A stretch of DNA of 64,000 nucleotides from Streptomyces sp. NBC_01142 (GTDB lineage: Bacteria > Actinomycetota > Actinomycetes > Streptomycetales > Streptomycetaceae), in the NCBI RefSeq assembly GCF_026341125.1, contig NZ_JAPEOR010000001.1, positions 1,302,001-1,366,000 on the forward strand, read 5' to 3'. Below are positions 38,193 to 48,912 of the stretch, in pieces (the stretch's first letter is position 1; each line of letters starts with the position of its first letter). Both the position numbers and the translations under genes were made by a program. Under the pieces are notes generated by a model. It did not search any database, was not told the origin of the DNA, and saw only the letters and a list, made by a program, of their open reading frames with translations.

Positions 38193-38781
38193 CCAGTCGC
38201 AGCTGACGCCGGGCGACCGAGCCGACCCGCTCCTCGCCCTCGGGGCCGGCCTCCAGGAACGCGGAGGCCGTCATCACCATGTGGTCGACATAGACGCCCG
38301 CGAGCATCCGCAGATCCGCCTCGCTCCACCCCGCCGACTCGGGATCGTGCGCGAAAGCCGCCGCCACCTCGTCCGCGAACAGGCGCAGTTGCGCGCCTAT
38401 GGCCTCGCGCACGGGCTGTACGCCGCCGTGGCGCTCGCGGGCGACGAAGCGGACATGGGCGGGGGACGTACGGACCAGGGCGGCGATCAGGGCGACGGTC
38501 CGGTCGATGCGTACTTCGTCGCCGGTCTCGGCGAGCATCTCGCCGATCGTGGCGTGCAGGCTGCCGAGCGTCTCCTCGACGAGCGCGACCCCGAGGTCGG
38601 CCGTGTCCCGGAAGTGACGGTAGAACGCGGTCGGCGCCACACCCACGGCCCGGGTCACCTCGCGCAGGCCGAGACTGCTCAGACTCTGCTCCTCGAGCAG
38701 CTGGAGCGCGGCATCCAGCAGGGCCTGACGGGTCTTCTGCTTCTGGGCCTGGCGGATCCCGGCGGTGTGACTGTGACTCAT
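38161..38781 (-). CDS. TetR-family transcriptional regulator (FabR-like)
   Basis: 206 aa. N-terminal helix-turn-helix: KTRQALLDAALQLLEEQ, LREVTRAVGVAPTAFYRHF. C-terminal ligand-binding helices carry FVARERHGGVQPVREAI and LAGVYVDHMVMTAS, features resembling fatty-acid-responsive repressors. Divergent from a small membrane-protein operon; the 100-bp gap holds a GTGAACA-N14-TGTTCAC inverted repeat that could be its operator. Its end overlaps the WYL gene end by 32 bp. Confidence 0.9.
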   Translation of the reverse strand: MSHSHTAGIRQAQKQKTRQALLDAALQLLEEQSLSSLGLREVTRAVGVAPTAFYRHFRDTADLGVALVEETLGSLHATIGEMLAETGDEVRIDRTVALIAALVRTSPAHVRFVARERHGGVQPVREAIGAQLRLFADEVAAAFAHDPESAGWSEADLRMLAGVYVDHMVMTASAFLEAGPEGEERVGSVARRQLRLVSLGRRHWLD

Positions 38782-38820
38782 GCCATTCAGTAAACAACCG
38801 TTCTCCGGATAAGGGAACTG

Positions 38821-38863
38821 TAGACTCAGTAGTCAGTGAACAGTCGTACTCACAAGTGTTCAC
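38821..38863 (+). promoter_or_regulatory. Promoter/operator between TetR gene and small membrane-protein genes
   Basis: tagact (38821-38826) resembles a Streptomyces -10 box for the rightward genes. Just downstream, gtgaaca (38836-38842) and tgttcac (38857-38863) form a 7-bp inverted repeat with 14-bp spacing, well placed for the adjacent TetR protein to block transcription. Confidence 0.55.
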
Positions 38864-38881
38864 CCAAAATTGGAAAGGAAG

Positions 38882-39037
38882 ATGATGCTCGCCCTCGTCG
38901 CAGCGCTCCTTCTGTTGGGGATCATGCTGGGCGCCGTGGTCCAACTCCCCTTCTCCGTGTCCCTCGTGGCCGGTGCCGCCATCGGCGGCTGGCTGGTCGT
39001 CTTCGCCGTGCGCGAGCGCCGCGCGCGTCACCACTGA
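38882..39037 (+). CDS. Small single- or two-helix membrane protein
   Basis: 51 aa (MM start; ATG 38885 gives 50 aa), with AAAGGAAG directly upstream. Two hydrophobic segments, LALVAALLLLGIMLGAVV and VSLVAGAAIGGWLVVFAV, end in a basic tail RERRARHH. Likely an inner-membrane peptide with the tail in the cytoplasm. No family recognised. Lies 23 bp before the DUF4190-like gene, so they are probably co-transcribed under the TetR protein. Confidence 0.75.
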   Translation: MMLALVAALLLLGIMLGAVVQLPFSVSLVAGAAIGGWLVVFAVRERRARHH

Positions 39038-39059
39038 ACCGGAAGGAGCCGAACCCACC

Positions 39060-39461
39060 ATGCAACTCACCGCTACCGCACGCAGCGAGAACCGCCTCGA
39101 CACGAGCACGAGTACCAGCGCGAGCCCGAGCTCGAGCTCGAGTGCCGGAACCGGCAGCCGTCCGGCGGGCGAGCGCCCCGGCACGGGCCGGGACGCCGAC
39201 CGGGACACCGGCCGGGACGGGGACCCGCACGACGCCGACGGCATGGCCGTGGCCGCCTTCGTCCTCGGCCTCGTCGGCCTGCTCGTGATGAACATCGTGC
39301 TCGGCCCGATCGCACTCGTCCTGGCCGGCCTCGCCCTCTGGCGCGGCACCGCACGCCGCGCCCGCGCCCTGCTCGGACTTGCCCTCGGCCTGGCCGACCT
39401 CGCGGTCCTCGCCGTACTCGTCACCATGAACGGAACGGTCGTCTGGGGCTTCGGCAACTGA
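39060..39461 (+). CDS. DUF4190-type membrane protein
   Basis: 133 aa from ATG 39060, AAGGAG upstream. Residues 1-60 are a Ser/Thr- then Arg/Asp/Gly-rich disordered tail (STSTSASPSSSSS; GTGRDADRDTGRDGD) encoded by short repeats. Two membrane segments follow (AVAAFVLGLVGLLVMNIVL and ALAVLAVLVTM-like region) with the GxxALxxG spacing of DUF4190 proteins (IALVLAGLALWRG). Function unknown. Second gene of the TetR-linked small operon. Confidence 0.8.
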   Translation: MQLTATARSENRLDTSTSTSASPSSSSSAGTGSRPAGERPGTGRDADRDTGRDGDPHDADGMAVAAFVLGLVGLLVMNIVLGPIALVLAGLALWRGTARRARALLGLALGLADLAVLAVLVTMNGTVVWGFGN

Positions 39462-39559
39462 CCCTGCCGAGCCCGTCCGCGGCGCCCCTGCCCGCACCAG
39501 GGGCGCGCGCCGAACGCCCGTGCACCCCTGCGCCGCGCCCGCGCCCCCGCCACGCCTCG

Positions 39560-39565
39560 TAGAAT
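39560..39565 (+). promoter_or_regulatory. -10 box of a probably leaderless cysteine desulfurase message
   Basis: tagaat ends 10 bp before ATG 39576, with no Shine-Dalgarno between them; that spacing places the start of transcription at or next to the ATG. No clear -35 box. Confidence 0.55.
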
Positions 39566-39575
39566 CGTGGCCACC

Positions 39576-40739
39576 ATGGCTTACCTCGACCACGCCGCGA
39601 CCACTCCGATGCTGCCGGAGGCCGTCGAGGCGATGACCGCCCAGCTCACCGTCACCGGCAACGCCTCCGCGCTGCACGCCGCCGGGCGCCGCTCCCGACG
39701 CGCCGTCGAGGAGGCCCGCGAGACGCTCGCCGAGGCGCTCGGCGCACGGCCCAGCGAGGTGGTTTTCACCTCCGGTGGCACCGAGGCCGACAACCTCGCC
39801 GTGAAGGGGCTGTACTGGTCGAGACGTGATGCCGACCCGGCCAGAACCCGGGTGCTGGCCAGCCCCGTCGAGCATCATGCCGTCCTCGACGCCGTGGACT
39901 GGCTCGGCGAGCACGAGGGTGCGACGGTCGAGTTCCTGCCGGTGGACGCCTACGGGCGAGTGCATCCCGAGGCGCTGCGCGAAGCCATCGAGCGCAATCC
40001 CGACGATGTGGCGCTCGCCACCGTGATGTGGGCCAACAACGAGATCGGCACCATCCTGCCGGTGGCCGAACTCGCTGCCGTGGCAAGGGAGTTCGGCGTC
40101 CCGATGCACGCCGACGCGGTGCAGGCCTTCGGGCAGCTCGAGGTCGACTTTGCCGCCTCTGGCCTCGCCGCCATGACCGTCTCCGGGCACAAAATAGGCG
40201 GTCCGTACGGCATCGGCGCGCTGCTGCTCGGCCGTGAGTACAGCCCGGTCCCGGTTCTGCACGGCGGCGGCCAGGAGCGCCACGTACGCTCCGGCACCCT
40301 GGACGCTCCCGCGATCGCCGCCTTCGCCGTGGCCGGCCGCCTCGCCGCCGAGCGCCGCGAGGACTTCGCCCGTGAGATCGGCGCACTGCGCGACGAACTG
40401 GTCCGCGCGGTGCGCACCGCCGTCCCGGACGCGATCCTCGGCGGCGACCCGGACGGCCGCCTCCCCGCCAACGCCCACTTCACCTTCCCCGGCTGCGAGG
40501 GCGACTCCCTGCTTCTGCTCCTGGACGCCCAGGGCATCGAGTGCTCCACGGGCTCCGCCTGCACGGCCGGCGTCGCCCAGCCCAGCCATGTGCTCCTCGC
40601 CACCGGTACCGACCCGGACCTGGCGCGTGGCACGCTGCGCTTCAGCCTCGGCTCCACCTCCACCAAGGCCGATGTGGACGCGGTTGCCGAGGCCATCGGT
40701 CCGGCGGTGGAACGGGCCCGTACGGCCGGTCTGGTCTGA
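39576..40739 (+). CDS. Cysteine desulfurase (NifS/IscS type)
   Basis: 387 aa from ATG 39576 ([16 protein letters not shown]); GTG 39567 would add three residues. Class V aminotransferase fold: [39 protein letters not shown] lysine Lys206 ([10 protein letters not shown]), and the catalytic loop [10 protein letters not shown] with Cys329. Removes sulfur from L-cysteine as a persulfide. The nearby mnmA, the tRNA thiolase that needs this sulfur, lies about 1 kb downstream in the same direction, suggesting it is the donor. Confidence 0.95.
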   Translation: MAYLDHAATTPMLPEAVEAMTAQLTVTGNASALHAAGRRSRRAVEEARETLAEALGARPSEVVFTSGGTEADNLAVKGLYWSRRDADPARTRVLASPVEHHAVLDAVDWLGEHEGATVEFLPVDAYGRVHPEALREAIERNPDDVALATVMWANNEIGTILPVAELAAVAREFGVPMHADAVQAFGQLEVDFAASGLAAMTVSGHKIGGPYGIGALLLGREYSPVPVLHGGGQERHVRSGTLDAPAIAAFAVAGRLAAERREDFAREIGALRDELVRAVRTAVPDAILGGDPDGRLPANAHFTFPGCEGDSLLLLLDAQGIECSTGSACTAGVAQPSHVLLATGTDPDLARGTLRFSLGSTSTKADVDAVAEAIGPAVERARTAGLV

Positions 40740-40780
40740 TCCGCTCCCGACCGGACGGAGGGGGCGCACGCACAAGCGGA

Positions 40781-40897
40781 ATGCCGTCGTATACGTCACA
40801 AGGCGTATGGCTCGAACTCGACTTCAAAGGCAAGAAATGGGAAGTACGAGAAGAAGCGGGCGGTGAAGGCCGAAGAGAGCCCGACGGCAGGCGGTGA
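40781..40897 (+). CDS. Possible 38-aa peptide of unusual base composition
   Basis: ATG 40781 to TGA 40897 encodes a short peptide beginning MPSYTSQGVWLELDFKGKKW. Its codons (TAT, CAA, AAA, GAA, GTA, AGA) are far less GC-rich than neighbouring genes. No ribosome site. It could be a remnant of foreign DNA or a real small protein; nothing else explains this 250-bp gap. Confidence 0.25.
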   Translation: MPSYTSQGVWLELDFKGKKWEVREEAGGEGRREPDGRR

Positions 40898-40988
40898 GCG
40901 CGGGCCCGGTGCCGGCCGTCCGCCGGGCAGGCCCCCGGCCGCCCGCCCCTAGCGGCCCCGGGTGCGCCCGGGGGGGTGGTGAGGCGGG

Positions 40989-41669
40989 TTACGAGGCGGC
41001 GACGCGGGCGTCCCGCACCAGCTTCATGTAGCGGTTCCAGTTCCAGTGCGGCCCCGGATCGGTGTGATCCGTCCCCGGCACCTCCACATGCCCGATGACG
41101 TGCTCGCGGTCCACCGGTATCTCGTAGCGCGCGCAGATCCCCGCCGTCAGCCGCGCCGACGACCGGTACATCGCATCCGTGAAACCGGCCGGCCGGTCCA
41201 CGAATCCCTCGTGCTCTATACCGATGCTGCGCTCGTTGAACGAACGGTTCCCGGCGTGGAAGGCCACGTCGAGCTCGCGGATCATCTGCGCCACGTGCCC
41301 GTCCTTGCGGACGACATAGTGCGTCGCGGCGCCGTGCCCCGGGTTCTTGAAGACCTTGAGCGCCGTCGGATAGCTGCCCTGGACAACATGGATGATCACG
41401 CGGTCGATGCCGTAGTCGTCGGGCCGGTCCGCGAGCCGCCAGTTCGCCCGGGAGGCGGCCGTCCACTCCGCGCCCGAGTGATCGAGCTCACCCTCCTTGC
41501 GCGGCTTCGCCATCCCCGGCAGCCGCCACCAGGCGCGCCTCAGCTCGTCCTGCGCCAGGACGCCGCCGCCCACCAGCACGGCTCCGCCGCCGATCAGCGC
41601 GGCACGCCGGCTGATGCGCCGCTCAGTGTCCCGGCCTCTGCGGCCCCCGTGCTCCGATTTGCTGCCCAT
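40989..41669 (-). CDS. Tat-exported N-acetylmuramoyl-L-alanine amidase (amidase_2)
   Basis: 226 aa from ATG 41669 (GTG 41678 also possible). Twin-arginine signal [13 protein letters not shown] with a hydrophobic stretch ending near GVLA. Amidase_2 zinc site: [10 protein letters not shown] (first His), [17 protein letters not shown] (second His and Cys/Asp-type ligand), and [10 protein letters not shown]. Cuts the amide bond between MurNAc and the stem peptide outside the cell. Divergent from mnmA, 61 bp apart. Confidence 0.92.
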   Translation of the reverse strand: MGSKSEHGGRRGRDTERRISRRAALIGGGAVLVGGGVLAQDELRRAWWRLPGMAKPRKEGELDHSGAEWTAASRANWRLADRPDDYGIDRVIIHVVQGSYPTALKVFKNPGHGAATHYVVRKDGHVAQMIRELDVAFHAGNRSFNERSIGIEHEGFVDRPAGFTDAMYRSSARLTAGICARYEIPVDREHVIGHVEVPGTDHTDPGPHWNWNRYMKLVRDARVAAS

Positions 41670-41730
41670 GCGATCCACAACGCTTACTCGCGAGCGTTCG
41701 GTTCCCCGGGCCCCTTACCCTGGTAGGGCT

Positions 41731-42855
41731 ATGACTCAGACTTCCCAGCGCCCCCTCCGTGTGCTCGCCGCCATGTCGGGCGGCGTGGACTCCGCCGTCG
41801 CCGCCGCCCGCGCCGCCGAGGCCGGGCACGATGTCACCGGTGTGCACCTGGCACTCTCCGCGAACCCGCAGTCCTTCCGGACGGGTGCGCGGGGCTGCTG
41901 CACCATCGAGGATTCGCGCGACGCCCGCCGCGCCGCGGACGTCATCGGCATCCCCTTCTACGTATGGGATCTCGCCGAGCGCTTCCGCGAGGACGTGGTG
42001 GAGGACTTCATCGCGGAGTACGAGGCGGGCCGCACCCCCAACCCCTGTCTGCGGTGCAACGAGAAGATCAAGTTCGCTGCGCTGCTCGACAAGGCGCTCG
42101 CGCTCGGCTTCGACGCGGTCTGCACCGGCCACTACGCCACGGTCGTGATGAGCGAGGACGGCAGCCGCGAGCTGCACCGCGCCAGCGACATGGCCAAGGA
42201 CCAGTCGTACGTCCTCGGGGTCCTCGACGAGCGCCAGCTGGCGCATGCCATGTTCCCGCTCGGCGACACCCTCACCACCAAGGACGAGATCCGGGCGGAG
42301 GCCGAGCGCAGGGGACTCGCGGTCGCCAAGAAGCCCGACAGCCACGACATCTGCTTCATCGCGGACGGCGACACCCAGGGCTTCCTCGCCGCACGGCTCG
42401 GCACGGCCGAGGGCGACATCGTCGACGAGTCGGGTACGAAGCTGGGCAGCCACGACGGAGCGTTCGGCTTCACCATCGGCCAGCGCAAGGGCCTGCGGAT
42501 CGGCCACCCCGCGCCCGACGGCAAGCCGCGCTACGTCCTGGACATCTCCCCGGTGAACAACACGGTGACGGTCGGACCGGTCGAGGCCCTGGACGTCACA
42601 GGCCTGACGGCCATCAAGCCGCGCTGGTGCGGGGCGCCTCCGGCGGGCCCGGGGACGTACACCGCTCAGCTGCGCGCGCACGGCGGCGAGACCGAGGTGA
42701 GTGCCGAAATGATCGACGGCACCCTTCAGGTCTCCTTCGCCGAGCCGGTGCGGGGCGTGGCGCCCGGCCAGGCGATCGTGCTGTACGACGGCACGCGGGT
42801 GGTCGGCTCGGCAACGATCGCAACGACGGAGCGGGCGGCCGCGTCGGTCGCCTAG
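41731..42855 (+). CDS. mnmA: tRNA 2-thiouridine(34) synthase
   Basis: 374 aa from ATG 41731. PP-loop [13 protein letters not shown] (13-25) activates U34 of tRNA with ATP. Catalytic cysteines Cys106 (TPNPCLRCN) and Cys208 ([12 protein letters not shown]), plus [10 protein letters not shown] and [14 protein letters not shown]. The C-terminal domain ends in [11 protein letters not shown]. Sulfur is passed from a cysteine desulfurase such as the one encoded upstream. The tagggc just before the ATG hints at a short or leaderless message. Confidence 0.97.
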   Translation: MTQTSQRPLRVLAAMSGGVDSAVAAARAAEAGHDVTGVHLALSANPQSFRTGARGCCTIEDSRDARRAADVIGIPFYVWDLAERFREDVVEDFIAEYEAGRTPNPCLRCNEKIKFAALLDKALALGFDAVCTGHYATVVMSEDGSRELHRASDMAKDQSYVLGVLDERQLAHAMFPLGDTLTTKDEIRAEAERRGLAVAKKPDSHDICFIADGDTQGFLAARLGTAEGDIVDESGTKLGSHDGAFGFTIGQRKGLRIGHPAPDGKPRYVLDISPVNNTVTVGPVEALDVTGLTAIKPRWCGAPPAGPGTYTAQLRAHGGETEVSAEMIDGTLQVSFAEPVRGVAPGQAIVLYDGTRVVGSATIATTERAAASVA

Positions 42856-42981
42856 ACGCGGCGAGCAGCCGGACCGAGGTGGGGGTGTCCTGGCCCGCTG
42901 CCGGTTCCGTTGGTGAAGAACTCCGCCGGCAGCGGGGCCGGCACTGTGCCGACTCATCGCTCGGCCACAGGACTTCCCCGG

Positions 42982-43404
42982 TCAGGCCTGGACGACCTCG
43001 GTGTCGTAGAAGCAGAAATAGCCCTTGATCCGCGCCACTTGGTCCTTCGGCTCGGGATATGACCACACCAGATCGGGTGCGCCCGCCACCGACCAGTAGT
43101 CGGCGTCACCCTTGAACGGACAGTGCGTGTGGGTGTCCGAAGGCTTGAGGAGTTCGATGCGTACGTCGTCGGGCGGGAGGTAGTAGCGGACCGGCAGACC
43201 CGACTCGTGCAGCAGCAGGGGCCGCCGGCTTTCGGCGAGCAGCTGCCCGTCCCGCACGACCCGTACATGGTCAGTGCCCTGCTCCACCGTGATGCGGTGT
43301 CCCTTGGGCCCGTTGCCCGGCTGTCCGTGCTGTGGCTGCCCGTGCTGCGGCTGCCCGTGCTGCGACTGTCCGTCGTGCGTCTGTCCGTTGTGCGCCTGTG
43401 TCAT
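42982..43404 (-). CDS. DUF427 protein with His/Gln/Pro-rich repeat tail
   Basis: 140 aa from ATG 43404. Residues 1-33 are a low-complexity tail with HGQPQ-type pentapeptide repeats encoded by 15-bp DNA repeats (about 43318-43380). The DUF427 domain follows: HVRVVRDGQLLAESRRPLLL, PVRYYLPPDDVRIELL, CPFKGDADYWSV, VWSYPEP, KGYFCFYD. The fold is a small beta-barrel of unknown function. Convergent with mnmA. Confidence 0.88.
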   Translation of the reverse strand: MTQAHNGQTHDGQSQHGQPQHGQPQHGQPGNGPKGHRITVEQGTDHVRVVRDGQLLAESRRPLLLHESGLPVRYYLPPDDVRIELLKPSDTHTHCPFKGDADYWSVAGAPDLVWSYPEPKDQVARIKGYFCFYDTEVVQA

Positions 43405-43565
43405 GGCGGTCGGATCCCTTCGGTGAGGCCTTCTCCGGTACAGCGTCCGAGGCATCCTTGTTCTTCCGGATCCTGGCTCCGAATCCGTCCGGATGCCGCC
43501 CGGGTTCGCCGGCCCCGGCCCACCCGGACGAGCCTGCCGGGGTGCAGGAGTGCGAGCATGGCGGC

Positions 43566-44255
43566 ATGGCTACACACCTGATCACCGGGGCAGGCTCCGG
43601 CATCGGCGCGGCCGTCGCGCGCCGGCTGCACGAGCGCGGAGACGACCTCGTGCTGCTGGCGCGCGACGCGGGACGCGCCAAGGAATTCGCGGGGCAGTTC
43701 CCCGGAGCCCGTACGCTCGTCGCCGACCTGGCGGACCCGGACCGCATCTCCTGGGCGCTCGGCCATCAGCCGATGCCGGACCGGCTGGACTCCCTGCTGC
43801 ACATCGCGGGCATCGTCGACCTCGGCCCGATCGTCGAGCTGCGCCCCAAGACCTGGCACGAGCAGCTCAACGTCAACCTCATCGCCCCGGCAGAGCTGAC
43901 CCGCCTCTTTCTGCCCCAACTCCGCGCCGCCCAGGGCCAGGTGCTCTTCGTCAACTCCGGCGCGGGCCTGAACGCCCATGCCGAATGGGGTGCGTACGCC
44001 GCCTCCAAGCACGGACTGAAGGCCCTCGCCGACTCGCTGCGCCACGAGGAGAAGCCGAACGGCCTGCGGGTGACCTCCGTCTACCCGGGGCGTACGGCCG
44101 GCCCGATGCAGGTCAAGGTGCACTCGCAGGAGGGCAAGGAGTACGACGCGTCCCGCTGGATCGACCCGGAGTCGGTCGCGACGACGATCCTGACCGCGCT
44201 GGATCTGCCGCGCGACGCCGAGATCAACGACCTGACGGTCCGGCCGGGCCACTGA
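43566..44255 (+). CDS. Short-chain dehydrogenase/reductase
   Basis: 229 aa, ATG 43566. Rossmann start HLITGAGSGIGAAVARRL (TGxxxGIG), NAG-like HIAGIVDLG, active-site Ser in VNSGAGLN and YxxxK in GAYAASKHGLKAL. Classical NAD(P)-dependent oxidoreductase; substrate unknown. Divergent from the DUF427 gene. The stop lies inside a 16-bp tandem repeat. Confidence 0.92.
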   Translation: MATHLITGAGSGIGAAVARRLHERGDDLVLLARDAGRAKEFAGQFPGARTLVADLADPDRISWALGHQPMPDRLDSLLHIAGIVDLGPIVELRPKTWHEQLNVNLIAPAELTRLFLPQLRAAQGQVLFVNSGAGLNAHAEWGAYAASKHGLKALADSLRHEEKPNGLRVTSVYPGRTAGPMQVKVHSQEGKEYDASRWIDPESVATTILTALDLPRDAEINDLTVRPGH

Positions 44256-44276
44256 GAGACCGGGCCACTGAGAGAC
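44245..44276 (+). repeat. 16-bp tandem repeat across the SDR stop codon
   Basis: Unit cgggccactgagagac at 44245-44260 and 44261-44276, with a partial third copy. The first copy contains the SDR stop codon, so the duplication did not alter the protein. Confidence 0.8.
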
Positions 44277-44427
44277 CGGGCCAGGACCGGCCTGCGGAGG
44301 CGAACCGGCATGATCGCCCCGTCGGGAATCACCGGTCGTGCCGCTGATACCCTGCCGCCCTCGCCCTGCGGTGTCCTGTCTCTCCCGCGGGAGGTTCTCT
44401 CCGATCCGTACAACGCAAGAGGTATGC

Positions 44428-45241
44428 ATGAAATCAGGCAGACCCGGCCCAATGGCCGTGCTCGTGGGCGCCCTGGCCATGACGGCGCTCACCGCCGCTC
44501 CGGCGCAGGCCGCGTCCACCGGCATCACCGTGTCGGACGTCGTGGTCAACGGCGGCAGGCCCATCGTGGTGGGGACGGCGGACGCGAAGGAGCCGCCCGT
44601 CTCTTTCCGTATTGCGCTGCCCGCCGGCTACAGCACCGCCGATCCGTCCCGCTACGACGCGTCCCCCTTCCTGTACCACGACACCACGGCCGCCAAGGGA
44701 GCCGACACCGGCGGCCTCCACATGGGGTCGTACACCCTGCTACGAGGAGAGCGCCCGGGCGGCGCGCTGCGAGGGCAGCCTCTCCATCGACCCGCGCTAT
44801 GACCTCGACTCCCACAACGACGCCACCACGTGGAAGATCGGCGTCAGCAAGCGTCTGTGGAATGCCAACGACACCCTCAAGGCCGAGGAGTACACCACGG
44901 CCCCCGGCAGCGTCCGGGTGCAGCGCTGGGCGAAGGTCAGCGTCAACGCCTCCCCGGAGCCGGTGACGAAGGGCAAGACGATCACCGTGACCGGCAGCCT
45001 CACTCGCGCGGACTGGGTGAAGCACACGTACACCGGCTACGCCGGCCAGTCGGTCAAGCTCCAGTTCCGTAAGGCAGGGAGCTCGGCCTACGCCACCGTC
45101 AAGACCGTGAACTCCTCGTCCACGGGCGCGCTGAAGACCACCGTCACGGCATCCGTCGACGGCTACTGGCGCTACACCTTCGGCGGCACGTCCACCACGG
45201 GCACCGCCACCGCCACCGGCGACTTCGTCGACGTCCGCTGA
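44428..45241 (+). pseudogene. Secreted protein with a single-base frameshift
   Basis: ATG 44428 (AGAGG five bases upstream) opens a Sec signal peptide (MAVLVGALAMTALTAAPAQA) and reads to TGGLHMGSYTL, then hits out-of-frame sequence. Dropping one C in the ccc run at 44735-44737 restores CYEESARAARCEG and the rest: DLDSHNDATTWKIGV, VTVNASPEPV-like SVNASPEPVTKGKTITVTG, a YTGYAG...LQFRK repeat, and the ending TATGDFVDVR. The two halves together look like one ~270-aa secreted Streptomyces protein of unknown function with a bacterial Ig-like end. Either a real null allele or a sequencing error in the short C run. Confidence 0.8.
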
Positions 45242-45380
45242 CGGCACGCTGCTGCCGGACCGCACCGCCAGCACCCGATCGCCGGGCGGGTACCCGTTCC
45301 CCACGAGGTGACGCCGCCGCGCCGACGCCCGGGCCCGGACGCCGTACGGCGCGCCCCGGCGCGCCACGTACGCTTCCTGA

Positions 45381-46385
45381 GTGAGCGAGAAGAGCGAGTT
45401 CAGCTGGGGCCCGGCCACCGGTGTCGGGTCGATGCCCGGCGGCGATGCGCGCGAGGCCGCGAAGACCGTCGCAGGATCCTTCGAGGACTTTCCGTATCTG
45501 GCCGAGCTGCCCGCGCGCGGGCCCGGCGCCGACATGATCGGGCGGACCATCGGGCTGCTCGTCGAGATGTACGCGCATGTCGAGCCCAGCGGCTGGCGGA
45601 TCAGCGACCGGCCGGGGCGCGACACCCGGCGCGCGCGCTCCTGGCTCGGGGAGGATCTCGACGCGCTGGAGGAGTTCACCCAGGGCTTCGAGGGTCCCCT
45701 GAAGGTGCAGGCGGTGGGGCCGTGGACGCTGGCGGCCGCCCTGGAGCTGCGGAACGGTCAGGCGGCGCTGGGTGATCCGGGAGCCGTCCGGGATCTGGCG
45801 GGATCGCTCGCGGAGGGGCTGCGCGCCCATCTCGCGGAGGTACGCCGCCGGGTGCCGGGCGCCCAGGTGGTGCTGCAACTCGACGAGCCGTCGCTCACGG
45901 CCGTACTGCGCGGACAGATCGGGACCGCCAGCGGATACCGGACCTACCGGGCGGTGGACCGCCAGATCGTCGAGTCCACACTGCGCGACGTCGCCGGTGT
46001 CACCGATGGTCCGGTCGTCATGCACTCCTGCGCGCCGGACGTGCCGTTCGCGCTGCTGCGCCGGGCCGGTGCCGCAGGAGTCTCGTTCGACTTCGCTCTG
46101 CTCACCGAGCGTGACGAGGAGTCGATCGGTGAGGCGGTGGAGTCGGGCACCCGGCTCTTCGCGGGCGTCGTGCCCTCCACCGACACGGCATTGTCAGACC
46201 CTGCCGGTAGCGTCATGGGTGTCAGGACGCTGTGGCGCAGGCTGGGGCTGAATCCGGGGACTCTCGCCGAGTCCGTGGTGATCACCCCGTCGTGCGGGCT
46301 GGCGGGCGCTTCGCCCGCCTATGCCCGGACTGTGCTCGCCCACTGCGTCCGGGCGGCGAGATCGCTCGCGGACAACCCTGAGTAA
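45381..46385 (+). CDS. Core-MetE-like (cobalamin-independent methionine synthase) protein
   Basis: 334 aa, GTG 45381, less than half the length of MetE, matching only its C-terminal barrel. GVGSMPGGDAREAAK start, LKVQAVGPWTLAAALEL, LQLDEPSL. Candidate zinc ligands: His-x-Cys in VMHSCAPD and Cys in ITPSCGLAG, as in MetE. Members of this short family are usually annotated as methionine synthase, but the methyl donor is not settled (the folate-binding half of MetE is missing). Lies 28 bp upstream of ligA and may be co-transcribed. Confidence 0.85.
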   Translation: MSEKSEFSWGPATGVGSMPGGDAREAAKTVAGSFEDFPYLAELPARGPGADMIGRTIGLLVEMYAHVEPSGWRISDRPGRDTRRARSWLGEDLDALEEFTQGFEGPLKVQAVGPWTLAAALELRNGQAALGDPGAVRDLAGSLAEGLRAHLAEVRRRVPGAQVVLQLDEPSLTAVLRGQIGTASGYRTYRAVDRQIVESTLRDVAGVTDGPVVMHSCAPDVPFALLRRAGAAGVSFDFALLTERDEESIGEAVESGTRLFAGVVPSTDTALSDPAGSVMGVRTLWRRLGLNPGTLAESVVITPSCGLAGASPAYARTVLAHCVRAARSLADNPE

Positions 46386-46398
46386 CGGGCTGAAGTAA

Positions 46399-48597
<2,199 letters not shown>

Positions 48598-48912
48598 CAG
48601 AGGGGGCTTGCGCCGGGCTTGGGAGGGGCTTGCGCAGGGCTCGGAAGGGGCGCACGGGGGCCGGAATCAGACGTCGGAAACAGCGCCGGAACACCCAGTA
48701 CAGGTCACCCGTTCAGCGCATACCAGATGGATAAGGGTGGCCGGGTCGCATTCGGGCAAGAGCTGTAGAGCGCTGCTCGTCCGAGCCTCCTGCGGCCTAC
48801 TGTTGAGATGTGCGCCTGTCGTGCACGGCTGCGTGGTGGGATTCAGTCGTGGTGGCATGACAACGGGAGCCATCGCGAGGCATCGGCACCGCCGGCTGTG
48901 AGAGGGACGGGA
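48598..48912 (+). other. 315-bp ligA-rmdB intergenic region with short tandem duplication
   Basis: No gene seen. A roughly 22-bp G-rich unit (gggcttgcgc(c/a)gggct(t/c)gg) is present twice at about 48603-48648. The right half (48700-48900) is less G-rich and presumably holds the rmdB promoter; GAGAGGGACGGG near 48900-48911 serves as the ribosome site. Confidence 0.5.

Noticed and set aside
43318..43380. 15-bp repeats considered as a CRISPR array
   Set aside because: Units are directly adjacent with no unique spacers and encode in-frame HGQPQ repeats.
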